Of a DNA stretch of 19,376 bases, positions 1 to 7,619 are shown one piece after another. Below the pieces are notes generated by a model, which was given only the letters and a program-made list of their open reading frames with translations, did no database searches and had not been told where the DNA came from. The stretch spans positions 1 to 19,376 of the forward strand of contig CAKTPC010000024.1 of the NCBI GenBank assembly GCA_934590505.1, written 5' to 3'. Origin of the DNA: an uncultured Oscillospiraceae bacterium. GTDB taxonomy: Bacteria; Bacillota; Clostridia; Oscillospirales; Oscillospiraceae. A program made the position numbers and the translations under genes. Each line of letters opens with the position of its first letter. The first letter of the stretch is position 1.

Positions 1-1932
1 TTCTATATCACCACACCCATCTACTACCCGTCCGATAAGCTGCACATAGGCCATGCCTACTGCACCGTCGCGACCGATGCCATTGCCCGCTACAAAAGGC
101 TCGCGGGCTTTGACGTGATGTTCCTCACCGGCACCGATGAGCACGGCCAGAAGATTGAGGAAAAGGCCAAAGCCGCAGGCGTCACCCCCCAGCAGTTTGT
201 TGACAACATCGTCGACGGCAAGGGCGGCATCAAGGATCTGTGGAAGCTGATGAACATCTCGAACGACCGCTTCATCCGCACCACTGATGATTATCACGTG
301 AAATCCATACAGCGCATCTTCAAGAAGATGTATGACAAGGGCGATATCTACAAGGGCGCATACAAGGGCAAGTACTGCACCCCGTGCGAGAGCTTCTGGA
401 CCGAGAGCCAGCTCAAGGACGGCAGGTGCCCCGACTGCGGCCGCGAGGTACATGACGCCGAGGAGGAGGCCTACTTCTTCCGTCTCTCCAAGTACGCAAA
501 GCCCGTACAGGAGCTTCTCGAGAGCGGCACCTTCCTCACTCCCCCGTCCCGCGTCAATGAGATGATAAACAACTTCATCAAGCCCGGCCTTGAGGACCTC
601 TGCGTCTCCCGCACGAGCTTCAACTGGGGCGTGCCCGTGGACTTCGACCCGGGTCATGTCGTATACGTCTGGGTAGACGCGCTCTTTAACTACTGCACCG
701 CGCTCGGCCTGCTCAACGACAAGTATGACGATTTCGACAAATACTGGCCGGCAGACGTGCACATCGTCGGCAAGGAGATCGTCCGCTTCCACTCCATCAT
801 CTGGCCGGCAATGCTCATGAGCATGGAGCTGCCCCTGCCCAAGCGTGTATACGGCCACGGCTGGCTCGTCATTGACGGCGGCAAGATGTCCAAGTCCAAG
901 GGCAACGTCGTCGATCCCTACGTGCTGGCGGATATGTTCGGCGTCGATGCGCTGCGCTTCTTCCTGCTGCGCACCTTCCCCTTCGGCGCCGACGGCAACT
1001 TCTCCAACGAGCTGCTTATCAGCACCATTAATACCGACCTTGCAAATGATCTCGGCAACCTTGTCAGCCGCACGACTGCCATGGTCGAGAAGTATTTCGG
1101 CGGCAGCGTCCCCGCGGAGCGCGAAGCTGACGCGATGGACGATGAGCTCGTCGGCATGATAAAGTCCGTGCGCGGTAAGTATGCCGCACAGATGGACGAG
1201 TTCCAGCTGCACCTCGCGCTCGAGGAGGTATTCAAGCTCATCCAGCGCGCGAACAAGTACATCGACGAGACCGCCCCCTGGGTGCTCGCAAAGGACGAGA
1301 GCAAGAAGGCGCGCCTTGCCGCTGTCATGTATAATCTGCTCGAGGCGCTGCGCGTATCGCTCATTCTCCTCAGCCCCTTCATGCCCGAAAGCTGTGAGAA
1401 GGCCTTTGCGCAGATCGGCGCGGACGAGGCCAGCCGCAGCTGGGACAGCGCCGCCGTTTACGGCGCGCTCCCCGCAGGCACAAAAGTCTGCAAGGGCGAG
1501 ACGCTCTTCCCGCGCATTGACATGGTCAAGGCTCTCGAAGAGCTTGAAAAGGCCGAGGGAAGGAAGGATGAACCGAAGGCTCCCCCCGTGCTGCCCGATG
1601 TGACGATAGACGACTTTGCCAAGTGCGATATGCGCGTGTGCAAGGTCCTCTCCTGCGAGGCTGTCAAGAAGTCCGATAAGCTTCTGAAGTTCTCCCTTGA
1701 CGACGGCAGCGGCACACCGCGCCAGATCCTCTCCGGCATCCACAAGTTCTATGAGCCGGAGCAGCTCGTCGGCAAGACCGTCGTCGCTATCCTGAACCTG
1801 CCGCCGCGCAAAATGATGGGGCTTGAGTCCAACGGTATGCTGCTCTCCGCCGTGCGTGAGATAGACGGCAAGGAGGAGCTGCACCTCATAATGCTCGACG
1901 CCTCCGTCCCCGCCGGCTCCCAGCTCTGCTGA
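1..1932 (+). CDS. metG: Methionyl-tRNA synthetase, 5'-truncated by the window edge
   Basis: Charges tRNA(Met) with methionine in the cytoplasm. The frame is open from base 1, so only the first few codons are missing; 643 residues are visible, which fits a full-length enzyme of about 650. The HIGH signature (LHIGH) is at visible residues 14-18. A zinc knuckle with two CxxC pairs is at C126/C129 and C143/C146, and KMSKS starts at residue 295. These mark a class I, zinc-containing MetRS. From about residue 534 an EMAP/Trbp111-like OB-fold tRNA-binding domain follows, as is usual for the dimeric Firmicutes form. A strong terminator stands 40 nt after the stop, so the gene ends its own transcription unit. 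Family assignment is from motifs seen in the translation. Confidence 0.97.
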   Translation, partial: FYITTPIYYPSDKLHIGHAYCTVATDAIARYKRLAGFDVMFLTGTDEHGQKIEEKAKAAGVTPQQFVDNIVDGKGGIKDLWKLMNISNDRFIRTTDDYHVKSIQRIFKKMYDKGDIYKGAYKGKYCTPCESFWTESQLKDGRCPDCGREVHDAEEEAYFFRLSKYAKPVQELLESGTFLTPPSRVNEMINNFIKPGLEDLCVSRTSFNWGVPVDFDPGHVVYVWVDALFNYCTALGLLNDKYDDFDKYWPADVHIVGKEIVRFHSIIWPAMLMSMELPLPKRVYGHGWLVIDGGKMSKSKGNVVDPYVLADMFGVDALRFFLLRTFPFGADGNFSNELLISTINTDLANDLGNLVSRTTAMVEKYFGGSVPAEREADAMDDELVGMIKSVRGKYAAQMDEFQLHLALEEVFKLIQRANKYIDETAPWVLAKDESKKARLAAVMYNLLEALRVSLILLSPFMPESCEKAFAQIGADEASRSWDSAAVYGALPAGTKVCKGETLFPRIDMVKALEELEKAEGRKDEPKAPPVLPDVTIDDFAKCDMRVCKVLSCEAVKKSDKLLKFSLDDGSGTPRQILSGIHKFYEPEQLVGKTVVAILNLPPRKMMGLESNGMLLSAVREIDGKEELHLIMLDASVPAGSQLC

Positions 1933-1972
1933 AGAAGAATCGGCTCAACCGCAAGAACATGATTGTTTCCTT

Positions 1973-2003
1973 GAGACTGCCGCAACCGCGGCAGTCTCTT
2001 TTT
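1973..2003 (+). terminator. Rho-independent terminator after metG
   Basis: A perfect 11-bp stem (1973-1983 with 1988-1998), loop AACC, followed directly by TTTTT. It separates metG from the regulator promoter that begins at 2047. Confidence 0.93.
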
Positions 2004-2046
2004 GTCTATACGGCGTAAAGAAGGCGCACGGACACGTACAAAGGTG

Positions 2047-2075
2047 TTGACAATTTTGGAAAACAAATTTATAGT
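2047..2075 (+). promoter_or_regulatory. Sigma-A-type promoter of the GntR regulator
   Basis: TTGACA (2047-2052), a 17-bp spacer, then TATAGT (2070-2075). Expected start of transcription is near 2082. The 19-nt operator-like sequence at 2087-2105 lies immediately downstream, so bound regulator would block initiation or escape. Confidence 0.8.
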
Positions 2076-2086
2076 ATCAGCATAAA

Positions 2087-2105
2087 GATGTCCGACAAGT
2101 TTCAA
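2087..2105. promoter_or_regulatory. Putative GntR operator, copy 1
   Basis: The 19-nt sequence GATGTCCGACAAGTTTCAA occurs here and again, in inverted orientation, at 4080-4098 before dctP. Its core TGTC-C-GACA is a palindrome around one central base. It resembles the FadR-subfamily pattern TnGTnnnACnA, with one mismatch at the outer position. Sequence identity and promoter-proximal placement are seen directly. Binding by the adjacent regulator is inferred. Confidence 0.72.
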
Positions 2106-2180
2106 ACGTACAAAATCAAAAGGATTTCACTGCCGCTCCGCATAATGTTCTGGTCGGATACGGCAGGAAGGTATTGAGTC

Positions 2181-2903
2181 ATGGAAAGAGAAGGTCAGAT
2201 ACACAGAATAGCGCGCAGCAATCTGGTGGACAGTGTGACCGAGCAGCTCATCTCGCTCATTGAGAGCGGAGTGTGGCCGGAGGGAGAAAAAGTCCCCTCG
2301 GAAAACCAAATGGCGGCGGAGTTCAACGTCGGCCGCGGAGTCATCCGTGAGGCGCTCCAGCGTCTGCGCAGCCGACATATGGTAGTCACGCACCATGGTC
2401 TTGGCTCGTTTGTGTGCAATCCTGACAACTTCAGCTCCAACGACGAGGAGCTGGTCAAGATCAATCTGTCCGAAAATGACTTCAAGAGCTTCTCCGATCT
2501 GCGCGCATGCGTGGAAAGCCGCGCAGCCATGCTGTCGGCACGCAGCGCGACCGAAGAGGACTTTACCCGCATCAGGGACGCATTGGCAAAAATGAAGGCC
2601 TGCGCGGAGGCCGACGATCTTGAAGGCTTTACCTCGGCCGACCTCGCGTTTCACACGGCCATTGTCGAGAGCAGCAACAGCTCCATGCTCATCAAGGCAT
2701 ACAAGAGCTGCCGGCTGGAGATATACTCCGGGCTGTACGAGCTCAACAGCGTGCGCGGCAGCTACAGCTACGCGCTTCGTTCGCACAGGCAGCTGTGCGA
2801 CGCAATATGCAGCCGCGACCCTGAGCAGGTGATGAAGGTCATGGAAAAGATGCAGGCATTCAACAGCGTGCGTTACGCGGGGCTTTTCAAGACCGAACAA
2901 TGA
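2181..2903 (+). CDS. GntR-family transcriptional regulator, FadR subfamily (FCD domain)
   Basis: A 240-residue DNA-binding regulator. Residues about 12-80 form the winged helix-turn-helix, with the typical PSENQMAAEFNVGRGVIREAL segment split over residues 39-59. Residues about 100-230 form an FCD effector domain; D154, H158 (in DLAFH) and H202 (in SHRQL) match the metal-binding positions of that domain. The last His usually found near the C-terminus is not obvious (MEKMQAF). FCD regulators commonly sense carboxylates or sugar acids, which fits the TRAP transporter and dehydratase downstream. The start is set by AGGAAGG at 2165-2171. The gene is probably autoregulated through the operator at 2087-2105. 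The dehydrogenase follows after 22 nt and is likely co-transcribed. The actual ligand is unknown. Confidence 0.92.
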   Translation: MEREGQIHRIARSNLVDSVTEQLISLIESGVWPEGEKVPSENQMAAEFNVGRGVIREALQRLRSRHMVVTHHGLGSFVCNPDNFSSNDEELVKINLSENDFKSFSDLRACVESRAAMLSARSATEEDFTRIRDALAKMKACAEADDLEGFTSADLAFHTAIVESSNSSMLIKAYKSCRLEIYSGLYELNSVRGSYSYALRSHRQLCDAICSRDPEQVMKVMEKMQAFNSVRYAGLFKTEQ

Positions 2904-2925
2904 CATATGTTGACAAGGAGAAATT

Positions 2926-3975
2926 ATGATACCCAAGAAAATGAAAGCTCTGGTAATGGAGCAGTATAAAGATTTCAATATCCGCGAATGGGACGTTCCG
3001 GAAATAACCGACACTCAGGTCCTTGTAAAGCTAAAGGCCTGCGCGATATGCGGCAGCGACGTCGGCGGAAGCGACGGGAAGAACGGCCGCAGGATCCCGC
3101 CTATCATCATGGGTCACGAGGCCAGCGGCGTGATAGTCAAAACCGGCAGCGCGGTGAGGGATTGGAGCGTCGGTCAGAGAGTGACCTTCGATTCGACCGA
3201 GTATTGCGGTGAGTGCAAATTCTGCCGTGCGGGCATGATAAACCTGTGCAGCCACAGAAAGGTGCTTGGCGTATCCTGCGATGAATACAGACGGCACGGC
3301 GCGATGGCCGAGTACATTGCCGTTGAAGCGAGAACTCTCTATGCCCTGCCTGACAGCGTCAGCTTTGAGGAGGCCGCACTGGTCGAGCCGCTGAGCATAG
3401 GCGTACACGCGGCGGCAATATCCCCGATAAAAATGGGCGACACCGTACTTATCAACGGTGCCGGAACGATAGGCCTTATGACCCTGCTGGCCGTAAAGGC
3501 AAGCGGAGCAAGCCGTATTGTAATGTGCGACAGGAAGAACGACAAGCTCGCCCTTGCCCGTGCGATGGGCGCGACTGACACCGTCAACACTACCGAGACC
3601 GACGCTGCGGAATACTGCCGCAGCATCACGAACGGCGAGGGCGCCGATCTCGCGTTTGACGCCGTCGGCATGGAGGGCACCATCAATACCGATATCGCCG
3701 CGCTGCGCAAGGGCGGCTGCCTCGTCGCTATAGGGAACATGTCCAAGGAAATAAACTTCCCTCTGCAATACTGCATCACGCGGCAGATCCGCGTTCAGGG
3801 CAGCTGCGCGAGCAGCGGAGAGTACGACATCTGCCTTAATATGATCGCCGGGCACAGTATCGACCTTACTCCGTTCCTTCAGGTGACCATGCCGCTGGAG
3901 CAGGGCAAGGAGGCCTTCCAGCGTCTGTTCGACCGCGAGCCGGGGCTTCAGAAGATAATCCTCACGATGGATTGA
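2926..3975 (+). CDS. Zinc-dependent sugar/polyol dehydrogenase (MDR family)
   Basis: A 349-residue medium-chain dehydrogenase, oxidising a secondary alcohol of a sugar, polyol or sugar acid with NAD+. The catalytic zinc site is C42 (in ICGSD), H64-E65 (GHE) and E154 (VEP). A structural zinc site is C94, C97, C100 and C108. The nucleotide-binding loop is GAGTIG at 178-183, and D202 after the second strand favours NAD over NADP. The sequence looks most like the galactitol-1-phosphate 5-dehydrogenase/L-threonine dehydrogenase-like group often found with sugar-acid genes. AAGGAG at 2915-2920 places the start at 2926 rather than at the in-frame ATG at 2941. In this locus it may interconvert an aldonate with a keto acid (as L-galactonate or L-gulonate oxidoreductases do) or feed the dehydratase. 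Its substrate cannot be read from the sequence. Confidence 0.9.
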   Translation: MIPKKMKALVMEQYKDFNIREWDVPEITDTQVLVKLKACAICGSDVGGSDGKNGRRIPPIIMGHEASGVIVKTGSAVRDWSVGQRVTFDSTEYCGECKFCRAGMINLCSHRKVLGVSCDEYRRHGAMAEYIAVEARTLYALPDSVSFEEAALVEPLSIGVHAAAISPIKMGDTVLINGAGTIGLMTLLAVKASGASRIVMCDRKNDKLALARAMGATDTVNTTETDAAEYCRSITNGEGADLAFDAVGMEGTINTDIAALRKGGCLVAIGNMSKEINFPLQYCITRQIRVQGSCASSGEYDICLNMIAGHSIDLTPFLQVTMPLEQGKEAFQRLFDREPGLQKIILTMD

Positions 3976-4004
3976 TCTCGGCTTGTTGAAACCTCACAAA
4001 ACGC

Positions 4005-4070
4005 ACCATGCTTTTTTGTCTATAACCCAGATTTGTCTGTTGAGTATTGACAACGGCAAAAAAGCATGGT
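4005..4070. repeat. Long inverted repeat enclosing the -35 region of the dctP promoter
   Basis: Arms 4005-4020 and 4055-4070 pair over 16 bp, with a single G-U pair in RNA; 14 bp of this is perfect. The 34-nt centre contains a smaller inverted repeat, TTGTC (4033-4037) and GACAA (4049-4053), and the second member overlaps the -35 hexamer. The T run lies inside the arm, so this is not a standard terminator, although read-through RNA from the dehydrogenase gene would fold here. It may reduce read-through into dctP or act as extra regulator-binding DNA; both are inferences. Confidence 0.7.
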
Positions 4071-4075
4071 AAAAA
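4047..4075 (+). promoter_or_regulatory. Promoter of the TRAP transporter operon
   Basis: TTGACA (4047-4052), a 17-bp spacer and a weaker -10 TAAAAA (4070-4075). The layout copies the regulator promoter, with an operator-like repeat starting within a few bases of the expected transcription start. Confidence 0.65.
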
Positions 4076-4079
4076 TGAC

Positions 4080-4098
4080 TTGAAACTTGTCGGACATC
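4080..4098. promoter_or_regulatory. Putative GntR operator, copy 2 (inverted)
   Basis: Exact reverse complement of the 19-nt copy at 2087-2105. It covers the expected transcription start of the dctP transcript. Two identical 19-mers 2 kb apart in promoter-proximal, non-coding DNA are unlikely by chance and suggest co-regulation of gntR and the transporter operon. Confidence 0.72.
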
Positions 4099-4145
4099 CG
4101 CACAACAGACAACCGATGCGGAAATATAAATAATTGGAGGAAACA

Positions 4146-5243
4146 ATGAAAAAAGTAATCGCACTCATTCTTGCTCTGGTCATGGTATTCGCCCTGGCCG
4201 CATGCGGAAATCAGGCTGCACCCGCAGCAAGCACGGCTCCCGCCGCAGACGCTAGCTCCGACGCGGCTGCCGACGGCGATATCACTCAGGGCGAAAAGCT
4301 CAACATCAAGTGGTACGCAGTCCTTCCCGATAACCACCCCACCATCATGGCTTATGCAGACCTCTTCGATCAGATCGCTGAAGAGACCAACGGCCGCATC
4401 ACCTTCGAGATGACCGCCGGCGGCATCCTCGGTACCGAGCAGGAAGGCTTCGACATGGTCCGTGACGGCACCGTTCAGGGCGCAATGATGAACACCAGCT
4501 ACTATGAGAGCTATGTTCCCAACAGCCAGGGCTGGATGATGGCCTACACCTTCTCCGGCTACAAGCAGGCTCTTGCATACTTCAACAGCGAAGAGCTCCT
4601 CGACCAGTGGAACGCTGACATTGCAAACACCAACACCATGGCTCTCAACGCAGTCTCCCCCGGCTTCCGCTGCCTCACCTCCAACAAGGCCGTTTATACC
4701 CCCGCTGATGCGGCAGGTCTGAACATCCGCTCCATGGAGTCCCCGATGAGCCAGTCCTACGTCTCCATCCTCGGCGGCAATCCTGTTCCACTTGCATGGG
4801 CTGAGGTCTACATGGGTCTGTCCACCGGCTCCATCGCAGGTCAGGAGAATCCCATCGCTCACATCCAGTCCTACAACCTCTTTGAAGTCCAGAAGTACCT
4901 CTCCTTCACCGAGCACGCACTCGTTCTTTCTTGGTCCATCTTCAACACCGAGTTCTGGAACAGCCTGTCTGCGGCTGATCAGGCATACCTGACCGAGAAG
5001 TTCAATAAGGAAGCTCAGATGTCTATCGATAAGGTCACCGAGTACACAGAAGAGACCTTCTCCAAGCTTGAGAGCGAATACGGCATGACCGTTATCACCG
5101 AAGAGAACGGCCTCGACAAGCAGGCATTCATCGACAACGCAGCCAAGTTCTATGAGGAAAACTTCACCGCCCCCGAGTACGACGGCTGGTGGGAATTCCG
5201 CAATGCCGCTATGGAGTGGTGCGCAGCTAACCCCGTCGACTGA
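4146..5243 (+). CDS. dctP: TRAP transporter substrate-binding lipoprotein (DctP family)
   Basis: The extracytoplasmic solute receptor of a TRAP transporter, 365 residues. A lipoprotein signal peptide (residues 1-19) ends in the lipobox LAAC with C20, followed by an Ala/Ser-rich linker to about residue 45, as expected for a Gram-positive membrane-anchored receptor. The DctP fold follows, with the conserved NIRSMESP stretch whose R195 normally pairs with the substrate carboxylate, and GQENP at 232-236. The start is the ATG at 4146 behind GGAGG (4136-4140); an in-frame TTG 12 nt upstream would include the ribosome binding site and is rejected. It is the first gene of the dctPQM operon. The binding-protein type and the dehydratase at 7620 suggest an aldonate or uronate ligand. 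A hairpin after the gene may allow higher expression than dctQM. Confidence 0.94.
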   Translation: MKKVIALILALVMVFALAACGNQAAPAASTAPAADASSDAAADGDITQGEKLNIKWYAVLPDNHPTIMAYADLFDQIAEETNGRITFEMTAGGILGTEQEGFDMVRDGTVQGAMMNTSYYESYVPNSQGWMMAYTFSGYKQALAYFNSEELLDQWNADIANTNTMALNAVSPGFRCLTSNKAVYTPADAAGLNIRSMESPMSQSYVSILGGNPVPLAWAEVYMGLSTGSIAGQENPIAHIQSYNLFEVQKYLSFTEHALVLSWSIFNTEFWNSLSAADQAYLTEKFNKEAQMSIDKVTEYTEETFSKLESEYGMTVITEENGLDKQAFIDNAAKFYEENFTAPEYDGWWEFRNAAMEWCAANPVD

Positions 5244-5262
5244 TAAACACGACACTTAGACA

Positions 5263-5296
5263 ATGCTCCGCTTATTAGAAAACATAAGCGGAGCAT
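5263..5296 (+). promoter_or_regulatory. Intercistronic hairpin between dctP and dctQ
   Basis: A perfect 13-bp stem (5263-5275 with 5284-5296) and an 8-nt loop, without a following T run. It fits a leaky terminator or an mRNA-end stabiliser that raises the yield of binding protein over membrane subunits, an arrangement common in binding-protein-dependent transporters. The effect here is inferred. Confidence 0.7.
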
Positions 5297-5326
5297 GCTT
5301 ATAGAAAGAAAGGATGATACACAGCA

Positions 5327-5809
5327 ATGAAGAAAGTATTAAAGTGTATCTGGGACCACTATGACGATGCGCTTGCCTTCGTGACCTTTGTGGCGCTTTT
5401 CCTCGTGGTGCTTTTCCAGATGGTTGCAAGATCCGTTTTTAATTTCGGCTTCGTGTGGACAGAGGAGCTGTCCCGCCTGCTGCTGATGTATGCCTGCTTC
5501 TCCTCGCTGCCCGTCATCCTCAAGACGCGCAAGGAGCTCAAGCTCACATTGGTGACGGATTACATGAGCAAGCGCAGCCAGATTATCTTCGATATCGCCG
5601 TGCAGATCATTTCGATCGTCACCTTCGCGTTCCTTGCCTACTGCGGATATAAGACGACCGTCTTTCAGCGCACCAACATCATGGCGGCGATGCGCTTCTC
5701 CATGGCTTACATGTACGCCGCGTTCCCGCTCAGTATGCTCTTCGGCATCTCCCGCGCGGTGCAGATGATAGTTGAGGATATCCAGAAGCTGAAAGGAGTA
5801 AACACATGA
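5327..5809 (+). CDS. dctQ: TRAP transporter small membrane subunit (DctQ family)
   Basis: 160 residues with four predicted membrane helices (about 13-35, 45-66, 83-107 and 122-145), the usual DctQ topology. The family signature of R-x(2)-FN followed by W-x-EE-x(2)-R is present at about residues 35-50 (RSVFNFGFVWTEELSR). With DctM it forms the membrane complex that receives substrate from DctP. AAAGG at 5309-5313 precedes the ATG. The stop overlaps the start of dctM by 4 nt (ATGA), so the two are translationally coupled. Confidence 0.93.
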   Translation: MKKVLKCIWDHYDDALAFVTFVALFLVVLFQMVARSVFNFGFVWTEELSRLLLMYACFSSLPVILKTRKELKLTLVTDYMSKRSQIIFDIAVQIISIVTFAFLAYCGYKTTVFQRTNIMAAMRFSMAYMYAAFPLSMLFGISRAVQMIVEDIQKLKGVNT

Positions 5810-7086
5810 GTCTCGGTTTGTTTTTTGTTGTCTTTTTTGCCCTGCTCCTGATCGGCGTTCCCATCTATCTTTCGATGCTTCTTCCGTCGATCATTTACCT
5901 TGTTTCAAACAACATGTCGCTGCTGATGATCGCGCAGAAGTGCATGAACGGTCTCAACAGCTACACGCTTATTGCCATCCCCTTCTTTATCATGGCGGCC
6001 TCCGTTATGAACCACGGCTCCGTTACCACGCGTATTTTTAACTTCTGCCGCGCCCTTGTCGGCCACCACAGAGGCGGCCTCGGCTACGTCAACGTCCTTG
6101 CGAGCGTCATCTTTGCGGGCATGTCCGGCTCCGCGGTCGCCGATGTCGGCGGTCTGGGTCAGGTCGAAATAAAGGCGATGCGCGACGCGGGCTATGACGA
6201 CGGCTTCACCATCGGCATCACCGCCGCGAGCGGCACAATCGGGCCGATCATTCCCCCGTCCATCCCCTTTGTCGTTTACGCGACCTACTCCGGGGCGTCG
6301 ACCGGCGCGCTCTTCATGGCCGGTATCCTGCCCGGCGTGTTCATGGCTATCGTTCTGTGCGTGATGTGCTACTTCATCGCAAAGAAGCAGAACAGCCCCG
6401 CCGACCCGAAGTCCTCCGGCAAGGAGATCTGGAAAACCTTTAAGGACTCCATCCTTGCCCTCCTCATGCCGATCATAATCATCGGCGGTATCTGGAGCGG
6501 CATCGCAACTCCGACCGAGGCAGCCCTGCTTGCAACGGTATACGCGCTGCTGGTGTGCAGCTGCGTACTGAGGGAACTGCGTCTCAAGGACCTCTACGAG
6601 ATCATCTGGGACACCATCTACAACACTATGCCTATCATGCTGGTCATCGCCGGTGCGACGATCTTCAGCTTCATCGTCTCCTACGAGCGTCTGGATACTA
6701 TTCTGCTCAACTTCTTCGTCGGCCTCACATCGAACAAGTATATCATTCTTCTCTGCATCGACCTGATGGTCCTTGTCATGGGCATGTTCTTTGACTGCAC
6801 CGTCATCGTCATGCTGCTGACCCCGCTGCTCATCCCCCTGGCCTCAAGCTTCGGCCTGAGCATGGTGCATATCGGCGTTGTCGTTGTTCTCAATGCAATG
6901 ATCGGTCTGCTCACTCCGCCCGTCGGCTATTCCCTGTACGTGCTCAATTCGGTCACCGGATACCCGGTCATGAAAATTGCCAAATGGTGCATACCGTGGA
7001 TGATACCGCTTGTATTCACGCTTCTGGTCATTACCCTTGTGCCAGGCATAAGCATGTGGCTCCCGACGCTGCTCGGCATAGCGTAA
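5806..7086 (+). CDS. dctM: TRAP transporter large permease subunit (DctM family)
   Basis: The 426-residue, 11-12 helix permease that couples substrate uptake to a Na+ or H+ gradient. It has the DctM signatures GMSGSAVADVGGLG near residues 105-118 and GTIGPIIPPSIPF near 144-156. The second half repeats the elevator architecture and has a GLLTPPVGYSLYVLNS segment near 366-381. Length is normal for the family and the frame is intact. It overlaps dctQ by 4 nt; the VOC protein gene starts 34 nt downstream, so the operon continues. Confidence 0.95.
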   Translation: MSLGLFFVVFFALLLIGVPIYLSMLLPSIIYLVSNNMSLLMIAQKCMNGLNSYTLIAIPFFIMAASVMNHGSVTTRIFNFCRALVGHHRGGLGYVNVLASVIFAGMSGSAVADVGGLGQVEIKAMRDAGYDDGFTIGITAASGTIGPIIPPSIPFVVYATYSGASTGALFMAGILPGVFMAIVLCVMCYFIAKKQNSPADPKSSGKEIWKTFKDSILALLMPIIIIGGIWSGIATPTEAALLATVYALLVCSCVLRELRLKDLYEIIWDTIYNTMPIMLVIAGATIFSFIVSYERLDTILLNFFVGLTSNKYIILLCIDLMVLVMGMFFDCTVIVMLLTPLLIPLASSFGLSMVHIGVVVVLNAMIGLLTPPVGYSLYVLNSVTGYPVMKIAKWCIPWMIPLVFTLLVITLVPGISMWLPTLLGIA

Positions 7087-7120
7087 CGGCAGGTACTTTA
7101 TCAAGCTTCAGAGGTGAATT

Positions 7121-7603
7121 ATGGAAAATCAGTTTGTTGAAATGACGCAGGTCGGCATTGTCGTGCGGGATCTGGACGCCGTGATCGCCAACATGAAAAA
7201 GATCTTCGGCTGCGAGCCGAGCTTTGTCGGCGAGACGCTCAAGAGCGGAAGAAAGTATTTCGGCAGGGAAGGCAATTTTGCCGCGCGCATAGCATTGTTC
7301 GATTTCTGCAACATACAGTTCGAGTACATGATGCCCACAGAGGGCGAGAGCATATGGCAGGATTTCCTCGATGAGCACGGCGAGGGGCTGCAGCATGTCA
7401 GTTTCCGCGTAAAGAGCTATGAGGACGCAGCCGCGCAGATGGCGCAGGCAGGAGCCGAGGCCGAAATGCAGGGCTTGGCTATGGCACGGCCCGTGCGCTG
7501 GGACTTCTTCAATACCGAGCCGATGCTCGGCTTCTCCGTGGAATGCTCAAGCCCTATGGAGCGCCCGGAGGATCACCCAAAATACCCGTTCGGGAAAGAC
7601 TGA
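7121..7603 (+). CDS. VOC (glyoxalase/methylmalonyl-CoA epimerase-like) family protein
   Basis: 160 residues with two beta-alpha-beta-beta-beta modules, as in single-chain VOC metalloproteins. By alignment with methylmalonyl-CoA epimerase the metal ligands would be Q10 (in TQVGIVV, where His is usual), E68, H92 (LQHVSF) and E141 (FSVEC). Three of four are canonical and Gln is a known substitute. AGAGGTGAAT before the ATG gives a good start. It sits between dctM and the dehydratase with short gaps (34 and 16 nt), so it is part of the catabolic operon. A likely role is epimerisation or isomerisation of a sugar acid or of its keto product. The reaction is not known and I do not assign one. Confidence 0.85.
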   Translation: MENQFVEMTQVGIVVRDLDAVIANMKKIFGCEPSFVGETLKSGRKYFGREGNFAARIALFDFCNIQFEYMMPTEGESIWQDFLDEHGEGLQHVSFRVKSYEDAAAQMAQAGAEAEMQGLAMARPVRWDFFNTEPMLGFSVECSSPMERPEDHPKYPFGKD

Positions 7604-7619
7604 AACGGAGAGAGAAAAA

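Noticed and set aside
4020..5255. A 411-codon open frame on the - strand opposite dctP.
   Set aside because: It lies wholly over a clear DctP gene, has no recognisable domains and has no promoter or ribosome binding site; it is a codon-bias shadow.
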